From Jutongia sp045542435 (GTDB lineage: Bacteria > Bacillota > Clostridia > Lachnospirales > Lachnospiraceae): DNA of 64,000 nucleotides. Both the position numbers and the translations under genes were made by a program. The stretch is from assembly GCA_045542435.1 (NCBI GenBank), contig JAZQLD010000008.1:5715-69714 (forward strand), written 5' to 3'. This document shows positions 24,197 through 32,514 of this stretch, piece by piece. Each line of letters begins with the position of its first letter. The stretch's first letter is position 1. The notes beneath the pieces are model-generated. The model saw only the letters and a list, made by a program, of their open reading frames with translations. It had not been told where the DNA came from and did no database searches.

Positions 24197-25156
24197 TTAC
24201 GGCTGTACTGAATTTCGTACAGTACCATTCTGAAAACTTTCAATATTCCGATACACTTCCATGACACATCGCTGTCTTGACTCCACTGTAGCCCATGCAA
24301 TATGTGGGGTAATGTATAGTTTTTTGCTGTCCTTAATACGGTTCAAAGGATTCTCTGCTGTAATCGGTTCCTGATTTAACACATCCAGACCTGCTGCCCC
24401 AATTATATTTTGCTCTAAAGCCTGGGTTAAATCCTCATCCACTACAATACCGCCTCTGCCAAGATTTAAAAGCACTGCCGACTTCTTCATCTTAGAAAGA
24501 GTTTTCTTGCAAATCAATCCTCTGGTATTCTCATTTAAAGGCGCATGAATGGATAAAATATCTGACTGTTCTAACAACTCATCCAATCCTACTCTTTCAA
24601 AATCCGGATTGTCATTATTCCCAGAAGTAGAATAGTACACTACCCGGCAGCCAAAGGCCTTTGCCACTTCTGCCACCCTGCGGCCAATATTTCCTAAACC
24701 GATAATGCCCCAGGTCTTTCCATGAAGTTCCAAAAACTTCTCTGGATAGCATCCAAATCCAACTGCCTTTTGATACTCTCCACCCTTTACATAATCATCA
24801 TAAAATCGGGACTTCTCCCAAAGATAAAATAATAACGCAAAGGTGTGCTGCACTACAGACTCCGTAGAATATGCCACTACATTAGAAACAGCAATATCAT
24901 GCTTAGCACAATACTCCACATCCACACAGTCAGTTCCGGTCGCTGTAATGCAAATCAGTTTCAGATTCTTCGCTTCTTTTATTAATGCTTCACCCATCCT
25001 GATTTTATTCATAACAACGACATCTGCATCCTGAATCCGCTTAGCATTTTCTGCCGGAGTATTTAACTGGTAAATCTCCACCTCGCCCAACTGAGAAAAC
25101 ATAGACAAATCCATATCCTCTCCCAAAGACTGTGCTTCCATAAAAACGATTTTCAT
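24197..25156 (-). CDS. D-2-hydroxyacid dehydrogenase (glycerate/hydroxypyruvate reductase-like)
   Basis: A 319-residue NAD-dependent dehydrogenase. The Rossmann motif GLGNIGRRVAEVAKAFG is near 153-169, and the catalytic Arg, Glu and His appear as LNLGRGGIVVDED, the LDVLNQEP region and TPHIAWAT. The closest general pattern is HprA-type glycerate dehydrogenase, but D-lactate or other 2-hydroxyacids cannot be excluded. Its ATG overlaps the stop of the 56-codon membrane peptide (ATGA), so the two are translationally coupled. Confidence 0.85.
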   Translation of the reverse strand: MKIVFMEAQSLGEDMDLSMFSQLGEVEIYQLNTPAENAKRIQDADVVVMNKIRMGEALIKEAKNLKLICITATGTDCVDVEYCAKHDIAVSNVVAYSTESVVQHTFALLFYLWEKSRFYDDYVKGGEYQKAVGFGCYPEKFLELHGKTWGIIGLGNIGRRVAEVAKAFGCRVVYYSTSGNNDNPDFERVGLDELLEQSDILSIHAPLNENTRGLICKKTLSKMKKSAVLLNLGRGGIVVDEDLTQALEQNIIGAAGLDVLNQEPITAENPLNRIKDSKKLYITPHIAWATVESRQRCVMEVYRNIESFQNGTVRNSVQP

Positions 25157-25323
25157 TGCAATGTTCCGCCTTTCTCCTTGTCACGCTCTTCCAGCTTCTT
25201 TTCCCGCTCCGGCGTACATTCATATTTCTTACGAACTGCTTTGGTCATAATAAATCCCCCCACCAGAGCAATTCCCAAAACAATCCCAAGAACCTCCGGT
25301 GAGACAATTACTGTAGCAGCCAT
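25153..25323 (-). CDS. Small single-pass membrane protein, 56 residues
   Basis: The minus strand holds a 56-residue ORF: MAATVIVSPEVLGIVLGIAL, a hydrophobic span up to about residue 26, then a charged tail rich in Lys, Arg and Glu ending GGTLQ. It starts 1 nt after the glgP stop codon (TAATATG) and its own stop overlaps the next start (ATGA), so it is wedged tightly in an operon between glycogen phosphorylase and a hydroxyacid dehydrogenase. No family is recognised. The tight coupling on both sides argues that it is translated. Confidence 0.6.
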   Translation of the reverse strand: MAATVIVSPEVLGIVLGIALVGGFIMTKAVRKKYECTPEREKKLEERDKEKGGTLQ

Positions 25324-25324
25324 A

Positions 25325-27568
25325 TTAGTTTAACTTCCAGATATCTTCATTGTACTGTGCAATGGTTCTATCAGATGAGAAGAAACCAGCCTTTGCAATA
25401 TTAGTAAGCATCTTCTTCTCCCATGTTGTTCTATCACTGTAGTCTCTCAACATCTGCTCCTTCACCTGAATATATTCTTTCAAATCAAGCAATGTCATAA
25501 ACCAGTCCTTGGTAAGGATTTCCATATACAGACGAATCAGGCTCTTCTTATTTCCAACGGCAAACATTTCCTTACTGATAATAAAATCTACCAGCTTCGC
25601 AATGTCTTCATCATTGTCATAAATGGCTTCTGCACTGTAATCCGCCTTTGCATAATGCTCGATTACTTCTTCACTAGACTTACCGAAAATATAAATATTG
25701 TCATCCCCAACAAACTGATGAATCTCTACATTAGCACCATCCTCTGTACCAAGAGTCACTGCACCATTTAACATAAACTTCATGTTACCGGTACCACTTG
25801 CCTCCTTGGATGCCAGAGAAATCTGCTCGGAAATATCTGCTGCCGGAATCACCTTTTCTGCATAAGAAACATTGTAATTTTCCAGCATAACCACCTTCAG
25901 GTAAGGACTTACCTCTGGGTCCTTGCTAATCAGTTCAGACAAGCAAAGAATCAGATGAATAATATCCTTTGCGATAGTGTAAGCAGGTGCTGCCTTTGCT
26001 CCAAAGATTACGGTAATCGGAGTCTCAGGCTTATTACCAGCCTTAATATCCAGATACTTATGAATCACATATAACGCATTCATCTGCTGACGCTTGTACT
26101 CATGAAGTCTCTTTACCTGTACATCAAAGATGGAATTCTCATCTACTTCAATGCCTTCCTTCTCCTTCAGGTAAGCCTTCAGCTCTAACTTCTTCTGCTT
26201 CTTAATCTCTACGATATCTTCCAGTACCTTCTTATCGTCAATGTATTTTAACAAGTCTTCCAACTTAGAAGCATCCTTCTTATAATCATCACCAATCTTC
26301 TCAGAAATATAATCTGCCAGTGGATGATTACAATGCAGTAACCAGCGGCGGAAGGTAATACCATTGGTCTTATTATTAAACTTCTGTGGATATAAATCAT
26401 AGAATACCTTTAATTCGGTATTCTTTAAAATCTCAGTATGCAGATATGCCACACCATTGACACTACAGCTGTAGTGAATATCAATATGAGCCATATGAAC
26501 TACATTATTCTTATCAATAATAGCCACTGCCGGGTCGTTGTATTTTTCTTTCACCTTAACATCCAACATCTTAATCACTGGAATCAACTGTGGAACAACC
26601 TTTTCCAGATACCACATCGGCCATTTCTCCAAAGCCTCTGCCAGAATAGTATGGTTGGTGTAAGCACACATGCGGGATACAATATCAATAGCATCATTCA
26701 TATCGATTCCCTTTAATACCAGCAGACGAATCATTTCAGGAATAACCATGGTTGGATGGGTATCGTTAATCTGAATCACTGCGTAGTCAGGCAGGTCGTA
26801 AAGATTACTTCCCTTTGCCACTGCCTCATCAATAATCAGCTGAGCCGCATTACTTACCATGAAATACTGCTGGTATACACGAAGCATCTGTCCCTGTGTA
26901 TCACTGTCATCCGGATACAGGAACAAGGTCAGATTCTTACGGATATCATTCTTATCGAACCAGATACTGTCATCGCTTACGATAGAATCATCTACGCTTT
27001 CCAAATCAAAGAGCTTCAAAGTATTCACTTTATTGTCATAGCCTGTCACATCGATTTCATACATCACAGACTGTACAGTCATATTTCCAAAAATAACCGG
27101 ATAGCCTACATCTTTCTTGCGAAGCCAGCTCTGGTTCTCAATCCAAGGATTGGCAGTTTCCTTCTGTAGATTCTTCTCAAATACCTGCTTAAATAAGCCC
27201 AAATGGTAATTTAAACCAATACCATCACCAGGCAGTCCCAGTGTTGCGATAGAATCTAAGAAACAAGCAGCAAGTCTACCCAAGCCACCATTTCCAAGAG
27301 ATGGTTCCGGCTCAATTTCCTCAATATCCGCCATAGACTTTCCGTGCTTCTTTAATGCTTCATTTACTGTATCATACAATCCGAGATTAATCAGATTATT
27401 GGATAAAAGCTTTCCAATCAGGAACTCAGCAGAAATATAGTAAATCTTCTTCTTTCCTTCCATACGTCCCTTCTGGTCCATAGCCTGCTTCGTAAGCTCT
27501 AATAAACCATAATAAATCTCTTCGTTGCTGCCTCTCTGGGCAATGTTTTCAATTTCCTGTTCAAACAT
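25325..27568 (-). CDS. glgP: Glycogen/alpha-glucan phosphorylase
   Basis: A 747-residue GT35 phosphorylase from the ATG at 27568, which follows AGGAGG; the longer frame from 27610 would include that site. Recognisable parts are SLGNGGLGRLAACFLDS, the DTHPTMVIPEM region, VKRLHEYKRQ and the pyridoxal-phosphate lysine segment EASGTGNMKFMLNGA. It releases glucose 1-phosphate from storage glycogen or maltodextrins. It is shorter than the E. coli enzymes (about 800), as in other clostridia. A promoter is found at 27642-27671. Regulation by phosphorylation is not expected. Confidence 0.96.
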   Translation of the reverse strand: MFEQEIENIAQRGSNEEIYYGLLELTKQAMDQKGRMEGKKKIYYISAEFLIGKLLSNNLINLGLYDTVNEALKKHGKSMADIEEIEPEPSLGNGGLGRLAACFLDSIATLGLPGDGIGLNYHLGLFKQVFEKNLQKETANPWIENQSWLRKKDVGYPVIFGNMTVQSVMYEIDVTGYDNKVNTLKLFDLESVDDSIVSDDSIWFDKNDIRKNLTLFLYPDDSDTQGQMLRVYQQYFMVSNAAQLIIDEAVAKGSNLYDLPDYAVIQINDTHPTMVIPEMIRLLVLKGIDMNDAIDIVSRMCAYTNHTILAEALEKWPMWYLEKVVPQLIPVIKMLDVKVKEKYNDPAVAIIDKNNVVHMAHIDIHYSCSVNGVAYLHTEILKNTELKVFYDLYPQKFNNKTNGITFRRWLLHCNHPLADYISEKIGDDYKKDASKLEDLLKYIDDKKVLEDIVEIKKQKKLELKAYLKEKEGIEVDENSIFDVQVKRLHEYKRQQMNALYVIHKYLDIKAGNKPETPITVIFGAKAAPAYTIAKDIIHLILCLSELISKDPEVSPYLKVVMLENYNVSYAEKVIPAADISEQISLASKEASGTGNMKFMLNGAVTLGTEDGANVEIHQFVGDDNIYIFGKSSEEVIEHYAKADYSAEAIYDNDEDIAKLVDFIISKEMFAVGNKKSLIRLYMEILTKDWFMTLLDLKEYIQVKEQMLRDYSDRTTWEKKMLTNIAKAGFFSSDRTIAQYNEDIWKLN

Positions 27569-27641
27569 GTTCTCTTTCCTCCTAATTTCTAGTTTCCGTG
27601 CCTGCCTCATATGAGCATCAGGACTTTTTACTCTGTGTGAT

Positions 27642-27671
27642 AGTATACCATATTTTCAATGGGTGTGTAAA
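27642..27671 (-). promoter_or_regulatory. glgP promoter
   Basis: Minus strand TTTACA (27666-27671), 18-nt spacer, TATACT (27642-27647). The -35 box overlaps the last codons of the small membrane-protein ORF upstream. Confidence 0.6.
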
Positions 27672-27919
27672 TGCTGAGGGAATTTTCGTGAACCTTCTTT
27701 TATTGCATTTTCAAATACACTTCCCACATCATATTGCCGTCTGCCTATTTCCTGCATCTGATTTTGAAATTCCAATTTCACAATAATACATGTAACATAT
27801 GCAACGATGCGAATCTCATCTTCTTTAGAAAATAAAACCATAAAAATATAATTAATAACCGTCTCTATTACACAAAGTCCTATAAAGGATAATATCCAGA
27901 TTTTTATATTTTCTTTCAT
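27656..27919 (-). CDS. Hypothetical small membrane protein, 87 residues
   Basis: An ORF of 87 residues starting MKENIKIWILSFIGLCVIETV with two hydrophobic segments (about 6-30 and 38-50) and a polar tail. It lies 30 nt after the 187-residue membrane protein on the same strand. There is only a weak ribosome site, and its end overlaps the glgP promoter. No family is recognised. It may be a companion of the upstream membrane protein. Confidence 0.45.
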   Translation of the reverse strand: MKENIKIWILSFIGLCVIETVINYIFMVLFSKEDEIRIVAYVTCIIVKLEFQNQMQEIGRRQYDVGSVFENAIKEGSRKFPQHLHTH

Positions 27920-27952
27920 ACTGACAGCTAATCCAGATACCTTTTCCTACCT

Positions 27953-28516
27953 TTATTGTTTTGTATTACTACACGCCTTACTTTTTACAATCACAACCAA
28001 AGATAGTACAGACAAGACCATCACACAGAGAATAAACACAACATGAAACCACCTTATCCATCCATGTCCTCCTGTCCAAAACACTATACCTCCCAGAAGA
28101 CTTCCCTTATAGCTGCTTACATATCTCTCAGAACATCTTTGAATTTCTATTAATATCAAGGGATACACAACCACATAAATCCTTCTGGTGATTACATAAA
28201 AAATTCTTTCTATTTTCTCAGGCCAGCAGCTTGAAGCCCAGACTAAAATCAACATAACATCAAAAAGAAGCTGAACACACAACAGCACTTTTAATGTTAA
28301 AAATTCGATGCGACTTCTTCCTATAAAATTTGCATGCAAAAAATTCGTCACAGAGGAATCAAATAATATGCCATATCCCGTATAAACGTCCGGCGATGTA
28401 TATGCAATTCCACTGTAGCGAATTTCAAAAACAGGCATAAACAAAGATAATATAGAAACACACACTGCCACCGTCCAGACATACCATAACTTTCGCTCCA
28501 AACTCTTATCGCCCAT
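27953..28516 (-). CDS. Hypothetical four-helix membrane protein
   Basis: 187 residues from the ATG at 28516 (MGDKSLERKLWYVW), which follows GGGGGAGG; the longer frame up to 28645 crosses the fucI terminator and is rejected. About four membrane segments are visible (12-32, 78-98, 110-130 and 155-180). No family is recognised. It follows the fucI transcription unit and precedes an 87-residue membrane ORF, probably co-transcribed with it. Confidence 0.6.
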   Translation of the reverse strand: MGDKSLERKLWYVWTVAVCVSILSLFMPVFEIRYSGIAYTSPDVYTGYGILFDSSVTNFLHANFIGRSRIEFLTLKVLLCVQLLFDVMLILVWASSCWPEKIERIFYVITRRIYVVVYPLILIEIQRCSERYVSSYKGSLLGGIVFWTGGHGWIRWFHVVFILCVMVLSVLSLVVIVKSKACSNTKQ

Positions 28517-28591
28517 CAAAACCTCCCCCAATTTTTGTATCTTCACTTTTCCAAAATAATCTGATTCGTTATATTGATATGTATCTCCAAA

Positions 28592-28632
28592 CCACAAAAA
28601 GTTGCAAATGAAATCCATCATTTGCAACTTTT
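28592..28632 (-). terminator. Terminator of the fucI transcription unit
   Basis: A perfect 15-bp stem AAAAGTTGCAAATGA / TCATTTGCAACTTTT with a 6-nt loop and five T on the minus strand. Confidence 0.88.
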
Positions 28633-28679
28633 CATATAAACACACTATTTATAAAAAAGGAACAACCAGCGTTTTACCA

Positions 28680-28723
28680 AAGGCAACGTACGTTGCCTTG
28701 CAAGAATTACTTCGCAATTCTTG
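28680..28723 (-). repeat. Two adjacent inverted repeats in the fucI 3' region
   Basis: A perfect 20-bp palindrome AAGGCAACGTACGTTGCCTT (28680-28699) is followed at once by an 8-bp hairpin CAAGAATT/AATTCTTG with a 7-nt loop (28701-28723). They lie about 65-105 nt downstream of the fucI stop and ahead of the main terminator. They could be RNA stabilisers or a DNA-binding site. Confidence 0.5.
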
Positions 28724-28785
28724 TTGGCTTTCCTCCACACTTTGAGCAATTTCTTATCCCATAAATATAAGCTTTACGCTCTCTC

Positions 28786-30582
28786 CTACAGCTTATACAG
28801 CGGACCATATGCTGCACAAGCACGGTAGTCCTGTCCTTCCTTATCCATGCCGAAAGCATTCCATGCAGCCGGACGGAAGATATCTTCTTCTGGTACGTTG
28901 TGCATACAAACAGGAATACGAAGGATAGATGCCAGTGTAATAATATCCGCACCGATATGACCGTAACTGATAGCACCGTGGTTTGCACCCCAGTTGTTCA
29001 TTACATCGTAAGCTGTCTTAAATGCACCTTCGCCTGTAGTTCTTGGAGCAAACCAGGTACAAGGCCATGTATAGTCTGTACGTTTCCAAAGCTTATCGGA
29101 AACTTCATCTGGAAGATTTACTGTATAACCTTCACAAATCTGAAGCACTGGGCCAAGTCCCTTTACCATATTCAGACGAATCATGGTAACAGGCATCTCC
29201 GATCTGGTCAGGAAACGTGAAGAATATCCGCCACCACGGAAGTAACCATTATCTGCTGCACACCACTCAGTAGCATCCAGACAAGCCTTCTGATCTGCTT
29301 CTGTCATTTCCCAGAATGGCTTGATTACGCCATTGCCATCTGCGTCCTTCACTTCACCACAAGCATCCAGACAAGCAGCACCGGAGTTAATCAAGTGAAT
29401 GAATCCGCCAGCGTCCTTTGCCACACCTTCAATATCATAGCCAGAAGCCTTCTTAACTGCCTCTGGGCTCCAGTATGTACGAACATCTGCAAAAATCTGC
29501 GCACGACCTGTCAAAAGCTTCATAAACAACATACCGATACCATTGAGAGTATCATTTTCTGTTGCCAGTACATAAGGCTCTCTTGCGCCATTCCAGTCAA
29601 AGGAAGAGTTACAAAGTGCTTCTGCGAAGTCACCATTTGGATAGAAGTCCGTCCACTGTCTCTGTCCCTGGAAACCAGCTACGATAGCATTGTGTCCTAC
29701 AGACTCCTCCTCACATCCTTCTGGAAGATTCTTATTTCCATTCATCAAATCCTTGATGATACACATCATCTTAACAACAAATTCCCAATCCTTTTCCTTC
29801 TGCTCATCACTGCTCTTTACAGAATCCGGATTCTTATCGAAGCCTTCTTTGCAATGCTCCTTAGTCCATGCAAGGGCTTTCTGGTACTCTGCCTCATCAT
29901 AGATACCTTCTGTCATACGACGGATGATTTCCACCTCGTCTACAGACTCTACACGCATACCAAGATATTCCTCGATAAAGTCAGAGTCAATAATAGAACC
30001 TGCGATACCCATACAGATAGAACCAATCTGCAGATAAGACTTTCCTCTCATAGTAGCCGCTGCCACTGCTGCACGGCCAAAGCGGAGTAATTTCTCCTTA
30101 ACATCCTCTGGAATCTCTGTTGCATCAGCTTCCTGTACATCTCTTCCATAAATGCCAAACGCAGGTAGTCCCTTCTGGGCATGACCAGCCAAAACTGCTG
30201 CCAGATAAACCGCACCCGGTCTCTCTGTTCCATTAAATCCCCAAACACCTTTAATGGTATTTTTATCCATGTCCATAGTTTCAGAACCATAGCACCAGCA
30301 AGGAGTTACAGTTAATGTAATATCTACTCCTGCCTTTTTAAACTTATCTGCACATGCAGCAGCTTCTGCCACACGGCCGATAGTAGTATCTGCAATAATA
30401 ACCTTAACCGGATCACCATTGGAATAACGAAGATTCTCCTCAAAAAGCTTTGCTGCACTCTTTGCCATATTCATAGTCTGCTCTTCCAAAGACTCACGAA
30501 CCTTCAAAGGTCCTCTTCTTCCATCAATAGTAGGTCGGATTCCAATCACTGGATAATCTCCAATCAATCTGTTTTCTGCCAT
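28786..30582 (-). CDS. fucI: L-fucose isomerase
   Basis: A 598-residue FucI that converts L-fucose to L-fuculose (and commonly D-arabinose to D-ribulose) in the cytosol. The likely metal ligands are E342 (ATEND), D366 (FADVRTYW) and H535 (WGANHGAI), matching the E. coli Glu-Asp-His set. AGGATGGAGAAATA precedes the ATG. No fuculokinase, aldolase or fucose transporter is adjacent, so the rest of the pathway lies elsewhere. It is divergent from a second, distant FucI-family isomerase across a 329-nt gap. Confidence 0.95.
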   Translation of the reverse strand: MAENRLIGDYPVIGIRPTIDGRRGPLKVRESLEEQTMNMAKSAAKLFEENLRYSNGDPVKVIIADTTIGRVAEAAACADKFKKAGVDITLTVTPCWCYGSETMDMDKNTIKGVWGFNGTERPGAVYLAAVLAGHAQKGLPAFGIYGRDVQEADATEIPEDVKEKLLRFGRAAVAAATMRGKSYLQIGSICMGIAGSIIDSDFIEEYLGMRVESVDEVEIIRRMTEGIYDEAEYQKALAWTKEHCKEGFDKNPDSVKSSDEQKEKDWEFVVKMMCIIKDLMNGNKNLPEGCEEESVGHNAIVAGFQGQRQWTDFYPNGDFAEALCNSSFDWNGAREPYVLATENDTLNGIGMLFMKLLTGRAQIFADVRTYWSPEAVKKASGYDIEGVAKDAGGFIHLINSGAACLDACGEVKDADGNGVIKPFWEMTEADQKACLDATEWCAADNGYFRGGGYSSRFLTRSEMPVTMIRLNMVKGLGPVLQICEGYTVNLPDEVSDKLWKRTDYTWPCTWFAPRTTGEGAFKTAYDVMNNWGANHGAISYGHIGADIITLASILRIPVCMHNVPEEDIFRPAAWNAFGMDKEGQDYRACAAYGPLYKL

Positions 30583-30911
30583 TATTTCTCCATCCTTTCT
30601 AAAAAAAAATATTTCTCATAGGTCTGCGCCCTTTTCCCTATGTAAATCTCATAGGCATTACCATAAGAGTTTTCATAGCAAAACCAAGTTTTATACTCTT
30701 TTCGCACAACCACTAAAGACTATTTTACACTATCTTTGTTAAAAATGCACGAAAAATATTGTTTTTCATTATTTTTTTATCTTTGTTCATTTTTTTGCTT
30801 TTTCATTGCCAAAACCATAAAAATATACTAAAATAAAAATACTTTGTAATACAAAGGGCGGCACATATTACATAAGCCGTCTTATTGAAGAAAGAAAGGA
30901 CGTATTGAACT
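30583..30911. other. Divergent regulatory region between fucI and the FucI-like isomerase
   Basis: This 329-nt AT-rich gap has no gene. It holds the rightward promoter and palindrome (30806-30856). On the fucI side there are repeated CCTATGAG / CATAGG elements (about 30622-30655) that can form a small stem in the fucI leader. I could not identify a convincing -35/-10 pair for fucI. Confidence 0.6.
30806..30856 (+). promoter_or_regulatory. Promoter with 15-bp operator palindrome for the isomerase-xylB operon
   Basis: TTGCCA (30806-30811), 17-nt spacer and TAAAAT (30829-30834) form the promoter. Immediately downstream, covering the expected start point, is the perfect palindrome CTTTGTAATACAAAG (30842-30856). 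That placement is typical of a repressor operator. The regulator is not in the window. Confidence 0.65.
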
Positions 30912-32402
30912 ATGGAAAACATGCCTAAAATGAAAATTGGTATCGTTGCAGTTAGTAGAGACTGTTTCCCAGAATCTCTTTCTGTAACCAGAAGACAGAA
31001 ATTAGTAGAAGCTTATGCAAAGAAGTATGATGCAGCAGACATTTATGAATGTCCTGTATGTATCGTTGAAAGTGAAATCCACATGGTAGAAGCTCTGGAA
31101 GACATCAAGAAAGCCGGATGTAACGCACTTTGCGTGTATCTCGGAAACTTCGGTCCTGAAATCGCTGAAACACTTCTTGCAAAACATTTTGATGGACCTA
31201 AGATGTTTGTTGCAGCAGCTGAGGAGACCTCTAAGGATGGCGGTCTGGTTCAGGGTCGTGGTGATGCATACTGCGGTATGTTAAATGCAAGCTACAACTT
31301 AAAACTTCGTAATGTACAGGCTTACATCCCAGAGTATCCTGTGGGAACTGCTGAGGAATGCGCTGATATGATTCATGACTTCCTTCCTATTGCGAAGGCT
31401 GTATATGCTCTGAACAACTTAAAGATTATCAGCTTTGGTCCTCGTCCACAAAACTTCTTAGCTTGTAACGCTCCTATTAAACAGCTTTACAACTTAGGTG
31501 TTGAAATCGAAGAGAACTCTGAGTTAGACTTATTCGAAGCATTCAACAACCACGCTGGAGATGCTCGTATTCCTGACGTTGTTAAGGATATGGAAGCTGA
31601 ACTTGGCGAAGGCAATAAGAAGCCTGAAATCTTAGAGAAGCTTGCTCAGTATGAGCTTACACTTCTTGACTGGATTGACGAACATAAAGGATATCGTAAG
31701 TACGTTGCTTTGGCTGGTAAGTGCTGGCCTGCATTCCAGACTCAGTTTGGATTCGTACCTTGCTACGTAAACAGCCGTCTCACAAAGATGGGTATTCCAG
31801 TATCTTGTGAAGTAGATATTTACGGTGCATTAAGTGAGTTTATCGGTACTGTTGTAAGTAACGATGCAGTTACTTTATTGGATATTAACAACTCTGTTCC
31901 TTCTGATATTTATGAAGAAGATATCAAGGGTAAATTCGATTACACTTTGAAAGATACTTTCATGGGATTCCACTGTGGAAACACCGCTTCCAGCAAGCTT
32001 TCTTTCTGCGAAATGAAGTATCAGATGATTATGGCTCGTTCCCTTCCTGTAGAAGTTACCAATGGTACTTTGGAAGGAGATATCGTTCCTGGAGATATTA
32101 CATTCTTCCGTCTCCAGAGCACATCCGATGCAGGACTTCGTGCTTACATTGCACAGGGTGAAGTTCTTCCTGTTGCTACCCGTTCCTTCGGTGCAATCGG
32201 TATCTTCGCTATCCCAGAGATGGGACGTTTCTACCGCCACGTACTGATCGAGGGTAACTATCCTCACCATGGTGCTGTTGCATTCGGTCACTTCGGCAAG
32301 GAGCTTTACGAAGTATTTAAGTACATCGGTGTAGATGTAGATGAAATTGGCTTCAATCAGCCAAAGGGAATGCTCTACAAGACAGAGAATCCATTTGCTT
32401 AA
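30912..32402 (+). CDS. FucI/AraA-family sugar isomerase, substrate uncertain
   Basis: A 496-residue protein of the L-fucose/L-arabinose isomerase superfamily: an N-terminal Rossmann-like part (MKIGIVAVSRDCFPESL), a central region with FGPRPQNFLACNAP, and a metal-site half with GFHCGNTASSKL, ITFFRLQSTSDAG and NYPHHGAVAFGHFG. It differs strongly from the FucI encoded divergently. It is followed by xylulokinase in the same operon, so the product is probably a ketopentose, most simply D-xylulose from D-xylose or D-lyxose; D-arabinose to D-ribulose is another option. No XylA is seen nearby. Isomerase identity is firm, substrate is inferred. Confidence 0.8.
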   Translation: MENMPKMKIGIVAVSRDCFPESLSVTRRQKLVEAYAKKYDAADIYECPVCIVESEIHMVEALEDIKKAGCNALCVYLGNFGPEIAETLLAKHFDGPKMFVAAAEETSKDGGLVQGRGDAYCGMLNASYNLKLRNVQAYIPEYPVGTAEECADMIHDFLPIAKAVYALNNLKIISFGPRPQNFLACNAPIKQLYNLGVEIEENSELDLFEAFNNHAGDARIPDVVKDMEAELGEGNKKPEILEKLAQYELTLLDWIDEHKGYRKYVALAGKCWPAFQTQFGFVPCYVNSRLTKMGIPVSCEVDIYGALSEFIGTVVSNDAVTLLDINNSVPSDIYEEDIKGKFDYTLKDTFMGFHCGNTASSKLSFCEMKYQMIMARSLPVEVTNGTLEGDIVPGDITFFRLQSTSDAGLRAYIAQGEVLPVATRSFGAIGIFAIPEMGRFYRHVLIEGNYPHHGAVAFGHFGKELYEVFKYIGVDVDEIGFNQPKGMLYKTENPFA

Positions 32403-32422
32403 TTTTTGCAACAACAAATATC

Positions 32423-32456
32423 AGGGGGCGATGGTGGAAACGCCGTCGCCTCTTTT
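32423..32456 (+). terminator. Terminator-like hairpin between isomerase and xylB
   Basis: An 8-bp GC stem (GGCGATGG / CCGTCGCC, one G-U) with a TGGAAACG-type loop is followed by TCTTTT, 20 nt after the isomerase stop. A second small stem TCGCA/TGCGA follows. It may lower xylB expression relative to the isomerase. Confidence 0.5.
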
Positions 32457-32514
32457 AATCGCAAATTCAAATGCGAAACAAAAGGACAAATAGAAAAAGA
32501 AAGGAAATAAAGAC

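Noticed and set aside
24114..24215. An open stretch after the hydroxyacid dehydrogenase stop reading FSEWYCTKFSTAVKDGLYEK and onward in a shifted frame, like a lost C-terminus
   Set aside because: It has no start codon or ribosome site, is only about 32 codons long, and the dehydrogenase already ends at a normal family length.
28707..28988. 93-codon minus-strand frame with a CRRERK...CSKCGG pattern resembling a zinc finger
   Set aside because: Most of it is out of frame inside fucI, and the Cys-rich end comes from the fucI 3' region without a start or ribosome site.
29395..30090. 231-codon plus-strand frame opposite fucI
   Set aside because: Antisense shadow of a highly biased gene with low-complexity Cys/His-rich translation and no ribosome site.
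31875..32417. 180-codon minus-strand frame opposite the FucI-like isomerase
   Set aside because: Antisense shadow; no ribosome site and it spans the intergenic end of the real gene.
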